Source: Rhizobium sp. BK650 (GTDB taxonomy: Bacteria; Pseudomonadota; Alphaproteobacteria; Rhizobiales; Rhizobiaceae). From it: a stretch of 64,000 nucleotides of DNA. The stretch lies in NCBI RefSeq assembly GCF_014195325.1, contig NZ_JACIBK010000003.1:248001-312000 (forward strand), in the 5' to 3' direction. Below the pieces are notes generated by a model. The model did not search any database and had not been told where the DNA came from. It saw only the letters and a list, made by a program, of their open reading frames with translations. Position numbers and translations under genes: made by a program. This document shows, in pieces, positions 8,477 to 17,417 of the stretch (position 1 is its first letter; every line of letters begins with the position of its first letter).

Positions 8477-8773
8477 ATGTCCACTCACGTGAAGATCGTA
8501 GGTATCCTGACCGCGCACCCTGACAAGGCATCCGAACTCGGAGCGTTTCTCTCGGCAATGCGAGTACGCAGCCGGGCCGAGCCCGGAAATCTGCGGTGGG
8601 ATATCTGGCGAGACAAGGCCAATCCGGACCGCTTGGTGCTCGACGAACTTTATGTCGATGACGCGGCCGTCGCCGCCCATCGCGATAGCCCGCACTTCAA
8701 GGACTATGCCGCCCGGATCGGCGATCTCGCCGACCGGACACCGATCACCCTCGACCCGGTCGAGGTCGATTAA
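8477..8773 (+). CDS. Putative quinol monooxygenase (ABM domain)
   Basis: A 98-residue antibiotic-biosynthesis-monooxygenase (ABM) fold protein. It shows the usual layout: a first strand (VKIVGILTAHP), the RAEPGNLRWDIWRDKANPDRLVLDELYVD core and an HRDSPHFKDY helix near the C-terminus. YgiN-type relatives act on quinols; others are heme or chorismate-related, so the substrate is open. It lies between the DJ-1 gene and the exported hydrolase in the same direction, consistent with a shared response to reactive quinones or aldehydes. Ribosome site GGGATGAACC precedes ATG at 8477. Confidence 0.82.
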   Translation: MSTHVKIVGILTAHPDKASELGAFLSAMRVRSRAEPGNLRWDIWRDKANPDRLVLDELYVDDAAVAAHRDSPHFKDYAARIGDLADRTPITLDPVEVD

Positions 8774-8775
8774 CC

Positions 8776-8880
8776 CAGAGCATTTCCGTTTTTCTTCGAA
8801 CCACGAAAATGCTCTATCTCTTTGTTTTTTACGCAATTCCGGACGCAAAATCGCTGCACACTTTTGCTGGAATTGCTCTA
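8776..8880. repeat. Rhizobial-type palindromic intergenic repeat (copy 2)
   Basis: AGAGCATTT (8777-8785) and AAATGCTCT (8807-8815) form the first hairpin. The element then runs through CGCTGCACACTTTTGC to AATTGCTCTA at 8880. It matches the element at 61424-61508 over almost its whole length. It ends 14 bp before the hydrolase start codon, so it may lie in the mRNA leader. Confidence 0.8.
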
Positions 8881-8894
8881 GGGAGAGAACTCTG

Positions 8895-9653
8895 ATGAAA
8901 AGCGTGATAACAGGATTGCTCGCCGTCATGATCACAACCGCTTCCGCCGTCGTCGGCCATGCAGCTGACAAACCCGTGTCCATCGTGCTGGTGCACGGTG
9001 CGTTCGTCGATGCCTCGGGCTGGCAGGCCGTTCACGACATCCTATCTGCCGAGGGCTACGAGGTGCTGGCCGTCCAGAACCCCACGATTACCCTGCAGGG
9101 TGACGTTGATGCCACCAGGCAGGTTATCGCCCGAGCCAGCAAACCGGTGGTCCTTGTCGGCCATTCATACGGCGGCGCCGTCATTACCGAGGCCGGCAGC
9201 CTGCCAAAGGTCAAGAGCCTGGTTTACCTCGCCGCATACGCGCTTCAAGCCGGCGAGTCGGTCTACGACATCGGCACGGCACCGACGCCGGGCGAAGACA
9301 AGGCGCCGCTGCTTCCGCCAAGCGACGGTTTTCTGTTGGTAGACTTTGCGAAGTTCCCAACCTCCTTCGCAGCCGATGTCGATCCCGCCAAAACGAAGTT
9401 CATGGCCGCATCTCAGGTTCCCTGGGGGCTCGGCGCGGTGCAGACCAAAATCACCACGCCGGCGTGGAAGGAGAAGCCTACCTACTTCATGGTGACGAAG
9501 AACGACCACATGATCCCGCCCAGCCAGCAACGCTCCATGGCAGCGCGGGCCGGCGCCAAGACCGTCGAAATCGAATCCAGCCATGCCGTGATGCTTTCGC
9601 ATCCGCAGGAGGTGGCGGATTTCATCACCAGTGCGGCCGCGCCGTCGAACTAG
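8895..9653 (+). CDS. Exported alpha/beta hydrolase
   Basis: A 252-residue alpha/beta hydrolase with a Sec signal peptide (MKSVITGLLAVMITTASAVV, cleavage probably after GHA). The mature part opens with the oxyanion strand SIVLVHGAFVDASGW, has the nucleophile Ser near residue 91 in VGHSYGG, and a C-terminal ESSHAVMLSHPQEV that supplies the His. Proteins of this type are annotated as salicylate esterase-like or EstC-like hydrolases; the substrate is not known. The start ATG at 8895 follows GGGAGAGAACTCTG. A paralogue with the same layout is encoded at 47449-48219. Confidence 0.85.
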   Translation: MKSVITGLLAVMITTASAVVGHAADKPVSIVLVHGAFVDASGWQAVHDILSAEGYEVLAVQNPTITLQGDVDATRQVIARASKPVVLVGHSYGGAVITEAGSLPKVKSLVYLAAYALQAGESVYDIGTAPTPGEDKAPLLPPSDGFLLVDFAKFPTSFAADVDPAKTKFMAASQVPWGLGAVQTKITTPAWKEKPTYFMVTKNDHMIPPSQQRSMAARAGAKTVEIESSHAVMLSHPQEVADFITSAAAPSN

Positions 9654-9928
9654 GGCGCCCGTGACGTTGCGCCGCGTTGTTGTTATGCGATTGCGTCGCT
9701 TGCCGAGAGCATCAAGTATGAATTTCCGCCGCCGAAGAAAGAAATCGGTTTCTACGGCGGCGCTGACGTTGGAATTGACAAATAATATTTCCTGTCGTCT
9801 CGATGTTAAAGATAGCATGGCAATCGAGACTATTTATTTACCATACAATATTACGGTCCGGACATGTGCTCGCTCGGGAGGTGGATCGAGCGCGCAAACG
9901 GCGGCTTGCCGCATATCGGGGATCGATC

Positions 9929-11746
9929 ATGAAGCTCACCATTGCCAGAAATCTCGCCGTCGTAGGCATCGCCGTTTCCGTCGGCATGTTCGCTTCCTTT
10001 GGGCTGCAGCAGACCGCGCTCGAACGGCTCAAGGTCAACGGACCGATCTACGAGCAGATCGTCTATGGCAAGGATCTGATCGCCGATATCCTCCCGCCGC
10101 CGCTTTTCGTGGTCGAATCCTACATGCTGTCGCATGAGGCCAACGACTTTCCCGATCTTGTTGATGCCAACCTCGCCAAGATCGCGACGCTGAAGGCAGC
10201 CTATGACGATCGCCGCGCCTATTGGCAGACAACCGACCTGCCGCAGCCGCTCAAGGACGAGCTCAACAAGGACGTGGTCGCCAAGGGCGACATTTTCTGG
10301 AAGGTGATGGACGAGGACGTTATTCCGGCGCTCAAAACCGGGAAAGGCGGCGCCGCGGCCGAACCGATGGTCAAGCTGAGAACCGCCTTCCACGAACATC
10401 AGGATGCTGTCGAAAAGCTGGTGGTCAATTCCGATACCTATCTCAAGGGGCAGGAGAAGAATGCTGCCGATGAGATCATGACATGGACCTCGGCCGCCGC
10501 AGCGGCCTCGCTCGCGTCCTTCCTGCTGCTGCTCGCCGGGCTCTATTTCTTCCGCCGCCGCGCCATTCTGCCCATTGATGGCATGAAGCGCTATATGAGC
10601 GGCCTTGCCAATGGCGACTTCTCGCAGGACGTGCCCTTTGCCGAGCGCAACGACGAGATCGGCCAGATGGCGCAGGCCGTCGTCGTCTTCCGCACCAATT
10701 CGCTCGAACGCCGCGAAGCGCACCTGCGCGAGGCGGCGGCCAAGGAAGCCGAAGTGATCCGCGAGCGGCAGCTGGCCTCGGACCGCGCTTCCGAGGAAGG
10801 CGCGCGTGACGCGGTGATCCACACACTTACCCGGGCGCTCGATGAACTGTCGCGCGGCAATCTCGGCTTCCGCATCGATACCAGGTTCCCGCCCGCCTAC
10901 GAAGAGCTTCGCGCCGCCTTCAATTCCAGCGTCGATACGCTGTCCAGCTCGATCGACTCCGTTTCCGGCGCGACCAGCACGCTTCGCCATTCTTCGCAGG
11001 ATATCGCCGGCGCCATGGAGGCGCTGTCGAAGCGGACCGAGCAGCAGGCAGCCACCATCGAGGAGACATCGGCCGCACTTACCGAGATCACCTCGGCCGT
11101 CGGCAATTCCTCGTCACAATCGGCCGAGGCAAGCCGAATGACTGATGAGACCAGCAAGGCTGCGCTGCAATGCGCCGACCTGATGCGCGAGGCAATCGCG
11201 GCAATGCAGCGGATCGAGGGTTCGTCGGACCAGATCGGCTCGATCATCAACGTCATCGACGACATCGCCTTCCAGACCAACCTTTTGGCGCTCAATGCCG
11301 GTGTCGAGGCAGCCCGCGCGGGTGAAGCCGGCAAGGGTTTTGCCGTCGTGGCACAGGAAGTGCGCGAACTTGCCTCCCGCTCGGCCAACGCCGCCAAGGA
11401 GATCAAGGTTCTGGTCTCGACATCTTCGGACCAGGTCGGCTCCGGCGTGGCGCTCGTCAACCGAACGGGCGAAGCGCTCTCCCATATCGAGACCAGGGTC
11501 CAGCATGTCGGCCAGTTGATCGATGCGGTGGTCACGTCGTTGAACGTGCAGTCCTCGGCGATCGGCGAGATCAACAGCTCGGTTCACGCGATGGACGAAG
11601 TGACGCAACGCAATTCCGCCATGGCGGCGGAAACCAACTCGGCCTGCAAGGGGCTCAACGAGCAGGTCCTGGCGCTGGAAGAGATCGTTTCGCGCTTTCG
11701 GATCGCCGTTGTACGGCCCGCAGTCACGGCAATCCGCGCTGCCTGA
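9929..11746 (+). CDS. Methyl-accepting chemotaxis protein
   Basis: A 605-residue transmembrane chemoreceptor. A first membrane segment (about 8-26) is followed by a periplasmic four-helix-type sensor with [13 protein letters not shown], a second membrane segment near 185-205 ([15 protein letters not shown]) and a HAMP domain ([19 protein letters not shown]). The cytoplasmic signalling domain has the conserved hairpin tip ([23 protein letters not shown]) and [15 protein letters not shown]. It reports to CheA/CheW; the ligand is not predictable. ATG at 9929 places the first helix correctly; a longer frame to 9803 adds no recognisable sequence. No che gene is adjacent, so it is an orphan receptor. 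Confidence 0.9.
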   Translation: MKLTIARNLAVVGIAVSVGMFASFGLQQTALERLKVNGPIYEQIVYGKDLIADILPPPLFVVESYMLSHEANDFPDLVDANLAKIATLKAAYDDRRAYWQTTDLPQPLKDELNKDVVAKGDIFWKVMDEDVIPALKTGKGGAAAEPMVKLRTAFHEHQDAVEKLVVNSDTYLKGQEKNAADEIMTWTSAAAAASLASFLLLLAGLYFFRRRAILPIDGMKRYMSGLANGDFSQDVPFAERNDEIGQMAQAVVVFRTNSLERREAHLREAAAKEAEVIRERQLASDRASEEGARDAVIHTLTRALDELSRGNLGFRIDTRFPPAYEELRAAFNSSVDTLSSSIDSVSGATSTLRHSSQDIAGAMEALSKRTEQQAATIEETSAALTEITSAVGNSSSQSAEASRMTDETSKAALQCADLMREAIAAMQRIEGSSDQIGSIINVIDDIAFQTNLLALNAGVEAARAGEAGKGFAVVAQEVRELASRSANAAKEIKVLVSTSSDQVGSGVALVNRTGEALSHIETRVQHVGQLIDAVVTSLNVQSSAIGEINSSVHAMDEVTQRNSAMAAETNSACKGLNEQVLALEEIVSRFRIAVVRPAVTAIRAA

Positions 11747-11761
11747 GCCGAATTGCTTCAG

Positions 11762-12144
11762 CTACTTCTTGGGCGGCTCGAACAATTCGATCGGGTTGCC
11801 GGCGGGGTCTTCGACGAGGATCTGCTTGCCGCCCATTCCGGCGACGATCTCGTTGCGAAACTTCGCGCCTGATCCGCGCAGGCGTGCGACCTCGTCTTCG
11901 ATATTGTCGACCTCCGCTGGATGCGGTTCCATCCGCCGGGTTCGGGCCGGCGTCCATCCGGCATGGGCTGGGACGCGCCGCCTGGCCCCGTCGTTCCATT
12001 CACGAGCAGGCGAAGATCCCCTCTGGCGAGCATGGCGAAGCTCGGCGCCGGATGCATGGTGAGCGTAAAGCCGAGCGCTTGCGTATAGAAGGCAATCGCT
12101 GCATCGACGTCGTCGACGATATAACGAACGCTGACAGTGGCCAT
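11762..12144 (-). pseudogene. VOC/glyoxalase family gene broken by a single-base frameshift
   Basis: The start (ATG at 12144) reads MATVSVRYIVDDVDAAIAFY and continues normally to EPGGWNRIQ. Reading then leaves frame. A different frame carries the rest of the family: VDNIEDEVARLRGSGAKF, GGKQILVEDPAGNPIELF and the stop at 11762. Joining the two needs one extra base near 11915/11916 (an A on the plus strand, restoring CTG GAG in the gene), giving a 127-residue glyoxalase/bleomycin-resistance fold. The clean nature of the break, with no other damage, points to a very recent mutation or a sequencing error. Confidence 0.85.
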
Positions 12145-12283
12145 ATTAATTCCTCCTTCGGATAAGCTAGGGCGGTGGTGGCGACAGCAAAGAGTCGATC
12201 GTATGCCATGCGGAAAATGCAGACGCGCATCGGGAGGGGTCTTTGAAATGTACGACCGGAGCCCTCCGTTGCCGATCACGCTA

Positions 12284-12293
12284 AATCATGATT
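12284..12293. promoter_or_regulatory. Palindrome upstream of the Fec-type operon
   Basis: AATCATGATT is a perfect 10-bp palindrome 58 bp before the GTG start of the binding protein. It might be part of an iron-responsive operator, but I cannot match it confidently to a known Fur, RirA or Irr site. Confidence 0.25.
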
Positions 12294-12350
12294 GAAATTC
12301 TCCGCTTTATCCTCTAATCCTCCCCAACGTTATCTCGGGGAGGCTCAGCG

Positions 12351-13319
12351 GTGACACGCTACATTCAAAAACTCGCATATATGGTTGGCGTGACGGCATT
12401 TTTGATGTCGGGCGCGAGTTTCGCGGACGAGGGCGCCAAGATATCGATCAAGGACGATCGCGGGGTTACCGTCGAGGTTCCGGCCCAGCCGAAACGCATC
12501 GCCGCCATCTCCTATTTCGCTGATGACGTCGCGCTGGCACTTGGCGTCAAACCGGTGGCGAGCACCTATATGACCGCGGGCCGGGAGCCTGACTTCCTGC
12601 TCGGGCTGACCTCCCAGATGAAGCAGATCGGCCAGCGGGCCAAGCCCAATCTCGAACTGCTTTCGCAGGCCAAGCCCGACATCATCATCGCGATCCGTCG
12701 CTACACCGTCGGCAGCGCGGCGCAGCTCGAGAAGATCGCGCCCTATGTCGCCTACAACATGGAGCTTCTGGAGGAGAGCGATCGCGAGATCGCCGAAGTC
12801 GCCAAACTTCTCGGCAAGCCGGAGCGCGGCGTGGAGTTGAACAAGGCGTTTGCCGCGCACCTGGCGGAATTTGCCGGCAAGGCGCCGAAGGACGTGCATC
12901 CGCGCTACGCGATCATGTGGGGCGGCGCGACACCCTTTGCCTTCCATAATGAAAACACCGCCGCCTCGATCGTGAACGCGATCGGCGGGGACAATATCGC
13001 CGGGCCGAAGGATGCCGGCGGCGAATTCGGCATCGATCTCAGCCTGGAAACGATGCTGGAGAAGGATCCCGAGGTGCTCTTCATCTACGATTCCGGCCCC
13101 GATCGTCCGCATGAGGGCAATCCGATCTGGTCGCAGCTGACGGCGGTCAAGAACAACCGCGTCTTCTATGTCGGGGATCAGTGGGTGGAGACCAATGGCC
13201 CGATCGCGCGCGAGATCGTGCTGCGCGAGGCTGCCCATTATCTCTATCCCGACACGTTCCCGGCGGTCGACGTGCGCGCGGAAGCGGCAAAGATCATTCC
13301 TGCCGAAGCGCAGAAGTAA
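12351..13319 (+). CDS. Fec/siderophore ABC transporter substrate-binding protein
   Basis: A 322-residue periplasmic binding protein of the FecB/BtuF class III type. It has a signal peptide (MTRYIQKLAYMVGVTAFLMS, cleaved near SFA-DE) and the two-lobe pattern: DDRGVTVEVPAQPKRIAAISYFADDVALALGVKPV at the start of lobe 1, then KPDIIIAIRRY and the lobe-2 strand PEVLFIYDSGP. It captures an iron chelate, or possibly another chelated metal. The start is GTG at 12351 after a strong GGGGAGG site. It is first in a four-gene uptake operon with two permeases and one ATPase; the outer-membrane receptor is not in the window. Confidence 0.9.
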   Translation: MTRYIQKLAYMVGVTAFLMSGASFADEGAKISIKDDRGVTVEVPAQPKRIAAISYFADDVALALGVKPVASTYMTAGREPDFLLGLTSQMKQIGQRAKPNLELLSQAKPDIIIAIRRYTVGSAAQLEKIAPYVAYNMELLEESDREIAEVAKLLGKPERGVELNKAFAAHLAEFAGKAPKDVHPRYAIMWGGATPFAFHNENTAASIVNAIGGDNIAGPKDAGGEFGIDLSLETMLEKDPEVLFIYDSGPDRPHEGNPIWSQLTAVKNNRVFYVGDQWVETNGPIAREIVLREAAHYLYPDTFPAVDVRAEAAKIIPAEAQK

Positions 13320-13335
13320 CGGTGACAGGCAGGCG

Positions 13336-14337
13336 ATGAGCCCTCGGCAATCCTGTATGACGATCGGGCTCCTCATTGCTGCTTCGATGCTGGTCCTCGT
13401 CATCGGATTGCTGGTCGGCGCCCGGCCGCTTTCGGTCGGGACGGCGATCCGGGTTCTTCTGGCGCCGGACGGGAAGATCGACTCGATCCTCGTCTGGACG
13501 CTCCGGCTGCCGCGCAGCCTCGCCGCTGCGGCCGCCGGTGCCGGTCTGGCGGTGTCGGGATATGTTCTGCAGACGCTGACGCGCAATCCGCTGGCCGATC
13601 CGGGTATCACCGGTGTCACGGCCGGCGCGGTTGCCCCGATCGTCTGGTCCTTCGTTTTTCTTCCCTCGGTTTCTCCCGTCTCCTATCCGTTCATCGGGCT
13701 TGCCGGCGGACTGGCTGCGGCCTCCGTTACCTTCTGGGTCTCGCGGGGTGGCCAGGGCCGGCCGTTGCAGCTTGCGCTCGGCGGCATCAGCATATCGCTC
13801 TTCCTGGGGGCGATAACGACCTATGTCCTGCTCCTCACCGGGCCGCAGTCGGCCTCTTTGCTGTTCTGGGTGTCGGGCGGCTTCCAGGGCCGCACCTGGT
13901 CGCATCTGGCATACATGCTCCCGTGGACGCTGGCCGGCGTCCTCGGTGCGCTTCTTGCGCGCCGCGTCATCGGGATGTTCATGCTCAGCGATCACGCTGC
14001 GGCCGGCATGGGCCTGCAGCTCGGGCTGTGGAAGCCGGTCATCCTCGTCCTTGCCGTCATCCCGGTGGCGGGTGTGGCGCCCATTGCCGGGCCTGTCGGC
14101 TTCGTCGGCCTGGCAGCCCCGCATATCGCGCGGCTTCTGCGGCCACGCGGCACCGGCTGGGAGATCGGCCTTTGCGCAGCGATCGGGTCGCTGATCGTGG
14201 TGTCGGCCGATGTCATCTGTCGCAGCATCGCCGTGCCGCGCGAGCTTCCCGTCGGAATCGCGACTGCCATGCTCGGCGGACCGGTCTTCATCTATCTCGT
14301 CCAGCGCGGCCGCATACAGCTCGGAGTTGGCCGATGA
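13336..14337 (+). CDS. FecCD family ABC transporter permease (first subunit)
   Basis: A 333-residue inner-membrane permease of the FecCD/BtuC family with about nine to ten hydrophobic segments. The conserved early stretch RLPRSLAAAAAGAGLAVSGY is followed by QTLTRNPLADPGITGVTAGA, and the conserved late stretch reads GPVGFVGLAAPHIARLLR. ATG at 13336 lies 16 bp after the binding protein stop and has GGCAGGCG in front. The stop codon overlaps the next start (ATGA at 14334), showing translational coupling with its partner permease. Confidence 0.92.
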   Translation: MSPRQSCMTIGLLIAASMLVLVIGLLVGARPLSVGTAIRVLLAPDGKIDSILVWTLRLPRSLAAAAAGAGLAVSGYVLQTLTRNPLADPGITGVTAGAVAPIVWSFVFLPSVSPVSYPFIGLAGGLAAASVTFWVSRGGQGRPLQLALGGISISLFLGAITTYVLLLTGPQSASLLFWVSGGFQGRTWSHLAYMLPWTLAGVLGALLARRVIGMFMLSDHAAAGMGLQLGLWKPVILVLAVIPVAGVAPIAGPVGFVGLAAPHIARLLRPRGTGWEIGLCAAIGSLIVVSADVICRSIAVPRELPVGIATAMLGGPVFIYLVQRGRIQLGVGR

Positions 14338-15398
14338 TCGAGCGTCTTGCGACAAGCGGTGTTGCGGCGGGCGGTCTTGCGGCGGGCGGGCGGGCAACGC
14401 TGCCGATGGCTGCACTTCTGGCCTGTCTGACGCTCGTCTCGATCAGCGCGGCGATATTCTTCGGCGTTGCAGACCTTCCGATGGGCGATGTCATCGACGT
14501 CTTTTCCGGACAGGGATCGCCCGAGGCGCGGTCGATCATCCTGGATATCCGCCTGCCGCGCATCGCCACAGGCATATTGGCCGGCATTCATTTTGCGCTC
14601 GCGGGTTTTCTCCTCCAGACGATAACGCGAAATCCGCTCGCTGATCCCTCATTGATAGGCGTTTCGCAGGGAGCGACATTCTCCGTCACCGTCTTCCTGA
14701 TGTTCACCGTCTACATCTTTCATCCCGGATCGAACACGCTGGCCGAGCTTCCGATCAAATGGCTGCCCGCGGCGGGACTTCTCGGCGGACTTCTCGCCGG
14801 GGGCGTGATCTACCTGCTTGCCTTCAGGCTCGGCCTGAGCGCGCTGCGCATCACTTTGTGCGGCGTGGCGGTCGGCGCAGTCCTTCACGCGCTTGCGATC
14901 GGCCTCATATCCGGCTGGGGTTCGGAACGCATCGAGATCATTCTCGAATGGCTCGCCGGAAGCCTTTACGCGCGCACCTGGGATCACGCGCTGTTCCTGC
15001 TTCCGTTCACGGTCGCAGGCCTTGCCATGCTGCCGGTGATCTATCGCCCTCTGACGCTTCTTCAGTTCGATGGCACGGTGGCCCGTTCATTCGGGCTCGC
15101 GTATCGGCGGCAGTTCTCGGTGGCGCTGCTCGTCTCCTGCGTGCTGGCGGCGAGCGCGGTCGGCTCTGTCGGGCCGATCGTCTTCGTCGGGCTGATCGTT
15201 CCGCATCTCGCCCGCTTCCTCGCCGGCACGAACTTCCTGCTTTCGCTTGTTCTGACCATCCTGCTCGGCGCCGCGATCGTGACATCGGGCGACTTGATCG
15301 GACGGCTTCTCGGGCAGGCCGAAGAAATCCCGATCGGTGTCGTCACCGCGGTGTGCGGCGTTCCGCTTCTCCTCGTCCTGCTGCGCAAAACCACGTGA
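14334..15398 (+). CDS. FecCD family ABC transporter permease (second subunit)
   Basis: A 354-residue partner of the previous permease. It has the same family landmarks: DIRLPRIATGILAGIHFALAG, LLQTITRNPLADPSLIGVSQG and GPIVFVGLIVPHLARFLAG. The two permeases are expected to form a heterodimer through which the iron chelate is moved. The N-terminal ~30 residues are Ala/Gly-rich (SGVAAGGLAAGGRA) and precede the first membrane segment, a slightly unusual extension. The start overlaps the upstream stop by 4 bp. Confidence 0.92.
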   Translation: MIERLATSGVAAGGLAAGGRATLPMAALLACLTLVSISAAIFFGVADLPMGDVIDVFSGQGSPEARSIILDIRLPRIATGILAGIHFALAGFLLQTITRNPLADPSLIGVSQGATFSVTVFLMFTVYIFHPGSNTLAELPIKWLPAAGLLGGLLAGGVIYLLAFRLGLSALRITLCGVAVGAVLHALAIGLISGWGSERIEIILEWLAGSLYARTWDHALFLLPFTVAGLAMLPVIYRPLTLLQFDGTVARSFGLAYRRQFSVALLVSCVLAASAVGSVGPIVFVGLIVPHLARFLAGTNFLLSLVLTILLGAAIVTSGDLIGRLLGQAEEIPIGVVTAVCGVPLLLVLLRKTT

Positions 15399-15406
15399 GC
15401 CCGCAA

Positions 15407-16210
15407 ATGCCGCTATCCTGTTCAGATCTTTCGGTCATGTATGGCGAGCGCAGGGCCCTCGACAACTTCCGGATTTCGCTGGAGCCGGGCGAGGTGCGCG
15501 CATTGATCGGGCCGAACGGGTCGGGCAAGAGCACGGCACTTCAAGCCCTTGCAGGTTTGATACGTCCCGCCAGCGGCCATGCACGCATCGCGAACGAGCC
15601 GGTTGCCTCGATGACGCGGCGAACGCTTGCAAAAAAGCTCGCCTTCCTGCCTCAGCAACCGACCGCGCCCGACGAGATGACCGTCGTGCAACTCGTTCGC
15701 CAGGGCCGGTATCCGCATGTCGGCCTCTTCCGTTCCTACACCATCGCCGATGAGCGGGCGATCGACTGGGCGCTCGAGAGCACGGGGCTTTCGGCTCTTG
15801 CAGACCGCAGCCTGCAGGAGCTTTCGGGCGGCGAGCGGCAACGCGCGTGGATCTCTGTCGCCCTGGCACAGGAGGCCGGAATTCTCCTCCTCGACGAGCC
15901 GACCTCGTTTCTCGACATAGGCTACCAGGTCGAAGTTCTCGACCTCCTTCATCGCCTCAGCCGCGAAAGGGGTGTCACGATCGTCATGGCGATCCACGAC
16001 ATCAATCAGGCGCTTGCGGTCAGCGACCGGATCTCGGTGCTCGAAAAGGGGCGGCTGCGTTTCGACGGCCTTCCGGAGGATCTTGCGGCCGGCAGGTTGA
16101 TTCAGGATATTTTCCAGGTGAGGGGACGCTTCGTGCAGGTCGCCGACGGAACACGCCCCCATTTCGACGTCGAGCTCGCGCGGCTGCAGAGGACCGCCGC
16201 ACGCGCCTGA
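15407..16210 (+). CDS. Fec/siderophore ABC transporter ATP-binding protein
   Basis: A 267-residue ABC ATPase: Walker A GPNGSGKST, Q-loop FLPQQ, signature LSGGERQRAW, Walker B ILLLDEPTSFLD and switch His in AIHDINQA. It is the energising subunit of the uptake system encoded just upstream. I list the ATG at 15407; an in-frame GTG at 15395 overlaps the upstream stop codon in the same GTGA style seen at other junctions here and may be the true start, adding four residues. Confidence 0.92.
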   Translation: MPLSCSDLSVMYGERRALDNFRISLEPGEVRALIGPNGSGKSTALQALAGLIRPASGHARIANEPVASMTRRTLAKKLAFLPQQPTAPDEMTVVQLVRQGRYPHVGLFRSYTIADERAIDWALESTGLSALADRSLQELSGGERQRAWISVALAQEAGILLLDEPTSFLDIGYQVEVLDLLHRLSRERGVTIVMAIHDINQALAVSDRISVLEKGRLRFDGLPEDLAAGRLIQDIFQVRGRFVQVADGTRPHFDVELARLQRTAARA

Positions 16211-16219
16211 AAGCTCACA

Positions 16220-16903
16220 TCAACTCTTCACGAGCCTGAATACGATCTTCGTCTGCGTGTAGTAGTCTAGCGCCTCTGCAAAATCGGGCGTCCATCCGTC
16301 GGCGACGAAGGGGATGAAGCCCGGATATTCGAGCTTGCGGGCGGAGACCGTGAAGCCGGCCTTTTCGAAGGCGCGGCCGTAATCGGTAATCGAGCGATCC
16401 TGGACGACGGTGTTTGTGCGGTTTGCGACGAGTTCCCGCCACTTGGGCCAGAGCGGGTTGTCGGTATGGCAGCCGGTGACGGCGTAATAGACGCCGCCGG
16501 CTTTCAGCGCTTTGAAGATGTCGGCTGCGTGGTCGTCGATATCAGGAACGAGGTAGATGACCTCGTGGCTGATCGCGAGATCGAATTCCTCGATCCAGCC
16601 TTCGAGCCGGCCGCCGACCTGGTGCTGGATCGGCAGATTGCCCGTCAGCGTCTCCGCCTTGGCGACGGAGGCCTCGGCGATATCGATGCCGAGCGCCTTG
16701 CGGAATGGCCTCATCGCATAGAGATGCCTGAGCAGTCCGCCCTGATTGCAGCCGAAGTCGAGAACGGCTTTCTGCGAGAGGTCCCGTTCGACGATGAGGT
16801 CGATCAGATGGCGCCAGATCGGCGCATGACCGTCGGCCATCTTATCCTCCGCGTCGGCATCGATGTACCATGTGCCGATGATCCCGTTCGCTTCTTTCGT
16901 CAT
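16220..16903 (-). CDS. Class I SAM-dependent methyltransferase
   Basis: A 227-residue methyltransferase. Motif I (SAM-binding) is VLDFGCNQGGLLRHL and the acidic end of strand 2 is ALGIDIAEASV; motif post-I is FDLAISHEVIYLVPD. The acceptor is unknown. ATG at 16903 follows an excellent ribosome site (GGGGG then ATTCG). It converges on the iron-uptake operon with a 9-bp gap, so it is not co-transcribed with it, but the tight packing makes a shared role in chelate chemistry possible; this is inference only. Confidence 0.85.
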   Translation of the reverse strand: MTKEANGIIGTWYIDADAEDKMADGHAPIWRHLIDLIVERDLSQKAVLDFGCNQGGLLRHLYAMRPFRKALGIDIAEASVAKAETLTGNLPIQHQVGGRLEGWIEEFDLAISHEVIYLVPDIDDHAADIFKALKAGGVYYAVTGCHTDNPLWPKWRELVANRTNTVVQDRSITDYGRAFEKAGFTVSARKLEYPGFIPFVADGWTPDFAEALDYYTQTKIVFRLVKS

Positions 16904-17207
16904 CGAATCCCCCTGGAATGTGCAAGTCGAAGCCTTACTAACGGGAGGCGGGATCGATGACCAGATGCAGCAAACACGGCGCTGCCGAGGGTGGCAATCG
17001 ATGCTCATCGGGCCGCCGACGACCGCGAACATGGCGACGGGCAGGAACAGGCGATGGACGCACGGATACGTGTTGTGACGGCGAGTTCGGGCGAGACCCT
17101 ATAGCCTTGGTGCGCGATATCGGGAACCGGGACCGGTGGTCGAAAGTTTGGCCTGCAATCGCCAGACGAATGGCGGTTCACTAAACCCGAACCACAGGGG
17201 ATTGCCG

Positions 17208-17417
17208 ATGGTCAGCAAAGCCGATCGTGATCCGCGTCACCATACGCAGAAAATGCAGGTGCGCCTTCAGGAGATGATGGACCATCTGCGGGAAGATATC
17301 GTCGATGTCGACGAGCCGCAGCTGAAGGCCATGTTCGAGACCGCAGCCGAAGTGCTGGGCGGGCTGAAGAAGGCGTTCGGCGATTACGAGAAGAAAAACG
17401 AGCCTGCCTGGAAATAG
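17208..17417 (+). CDS. Small conserved-type hypothetical protein
   Basis: A 69-residue, charged, mostly helical protein (MVSKADRDPRHHTQKM at the start; DEPQLKAMFETAAEVLGGLKKAF in the middle; Lys-rich end). No family motif is recognised. Ribosome site ACAGGGG lies before ATG at 17208, and the codon use agrees with the neighbours, so it is probably a real gene. Its helix-rich composition and lack of a signal suggest a cytoplasmic protein. The 304 bp before it (16904-17207) hold nothing else that I can identify. Confidence 0.6.
   Translation: MVSKADRDPRHHTQKMQVRLQEMMDHLREDIVDVDEPQLKAMFETAAEVLGGLKKAFGDYEKKNEPAWK

Noticed and set aside
12345..13619. A 424-codon minus-strand frame opposite the Fec-type binding protein
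   Set aside because: The plus strand has a signal peptide, ribosome site and binding-protein motifs; the mirror frame has none.
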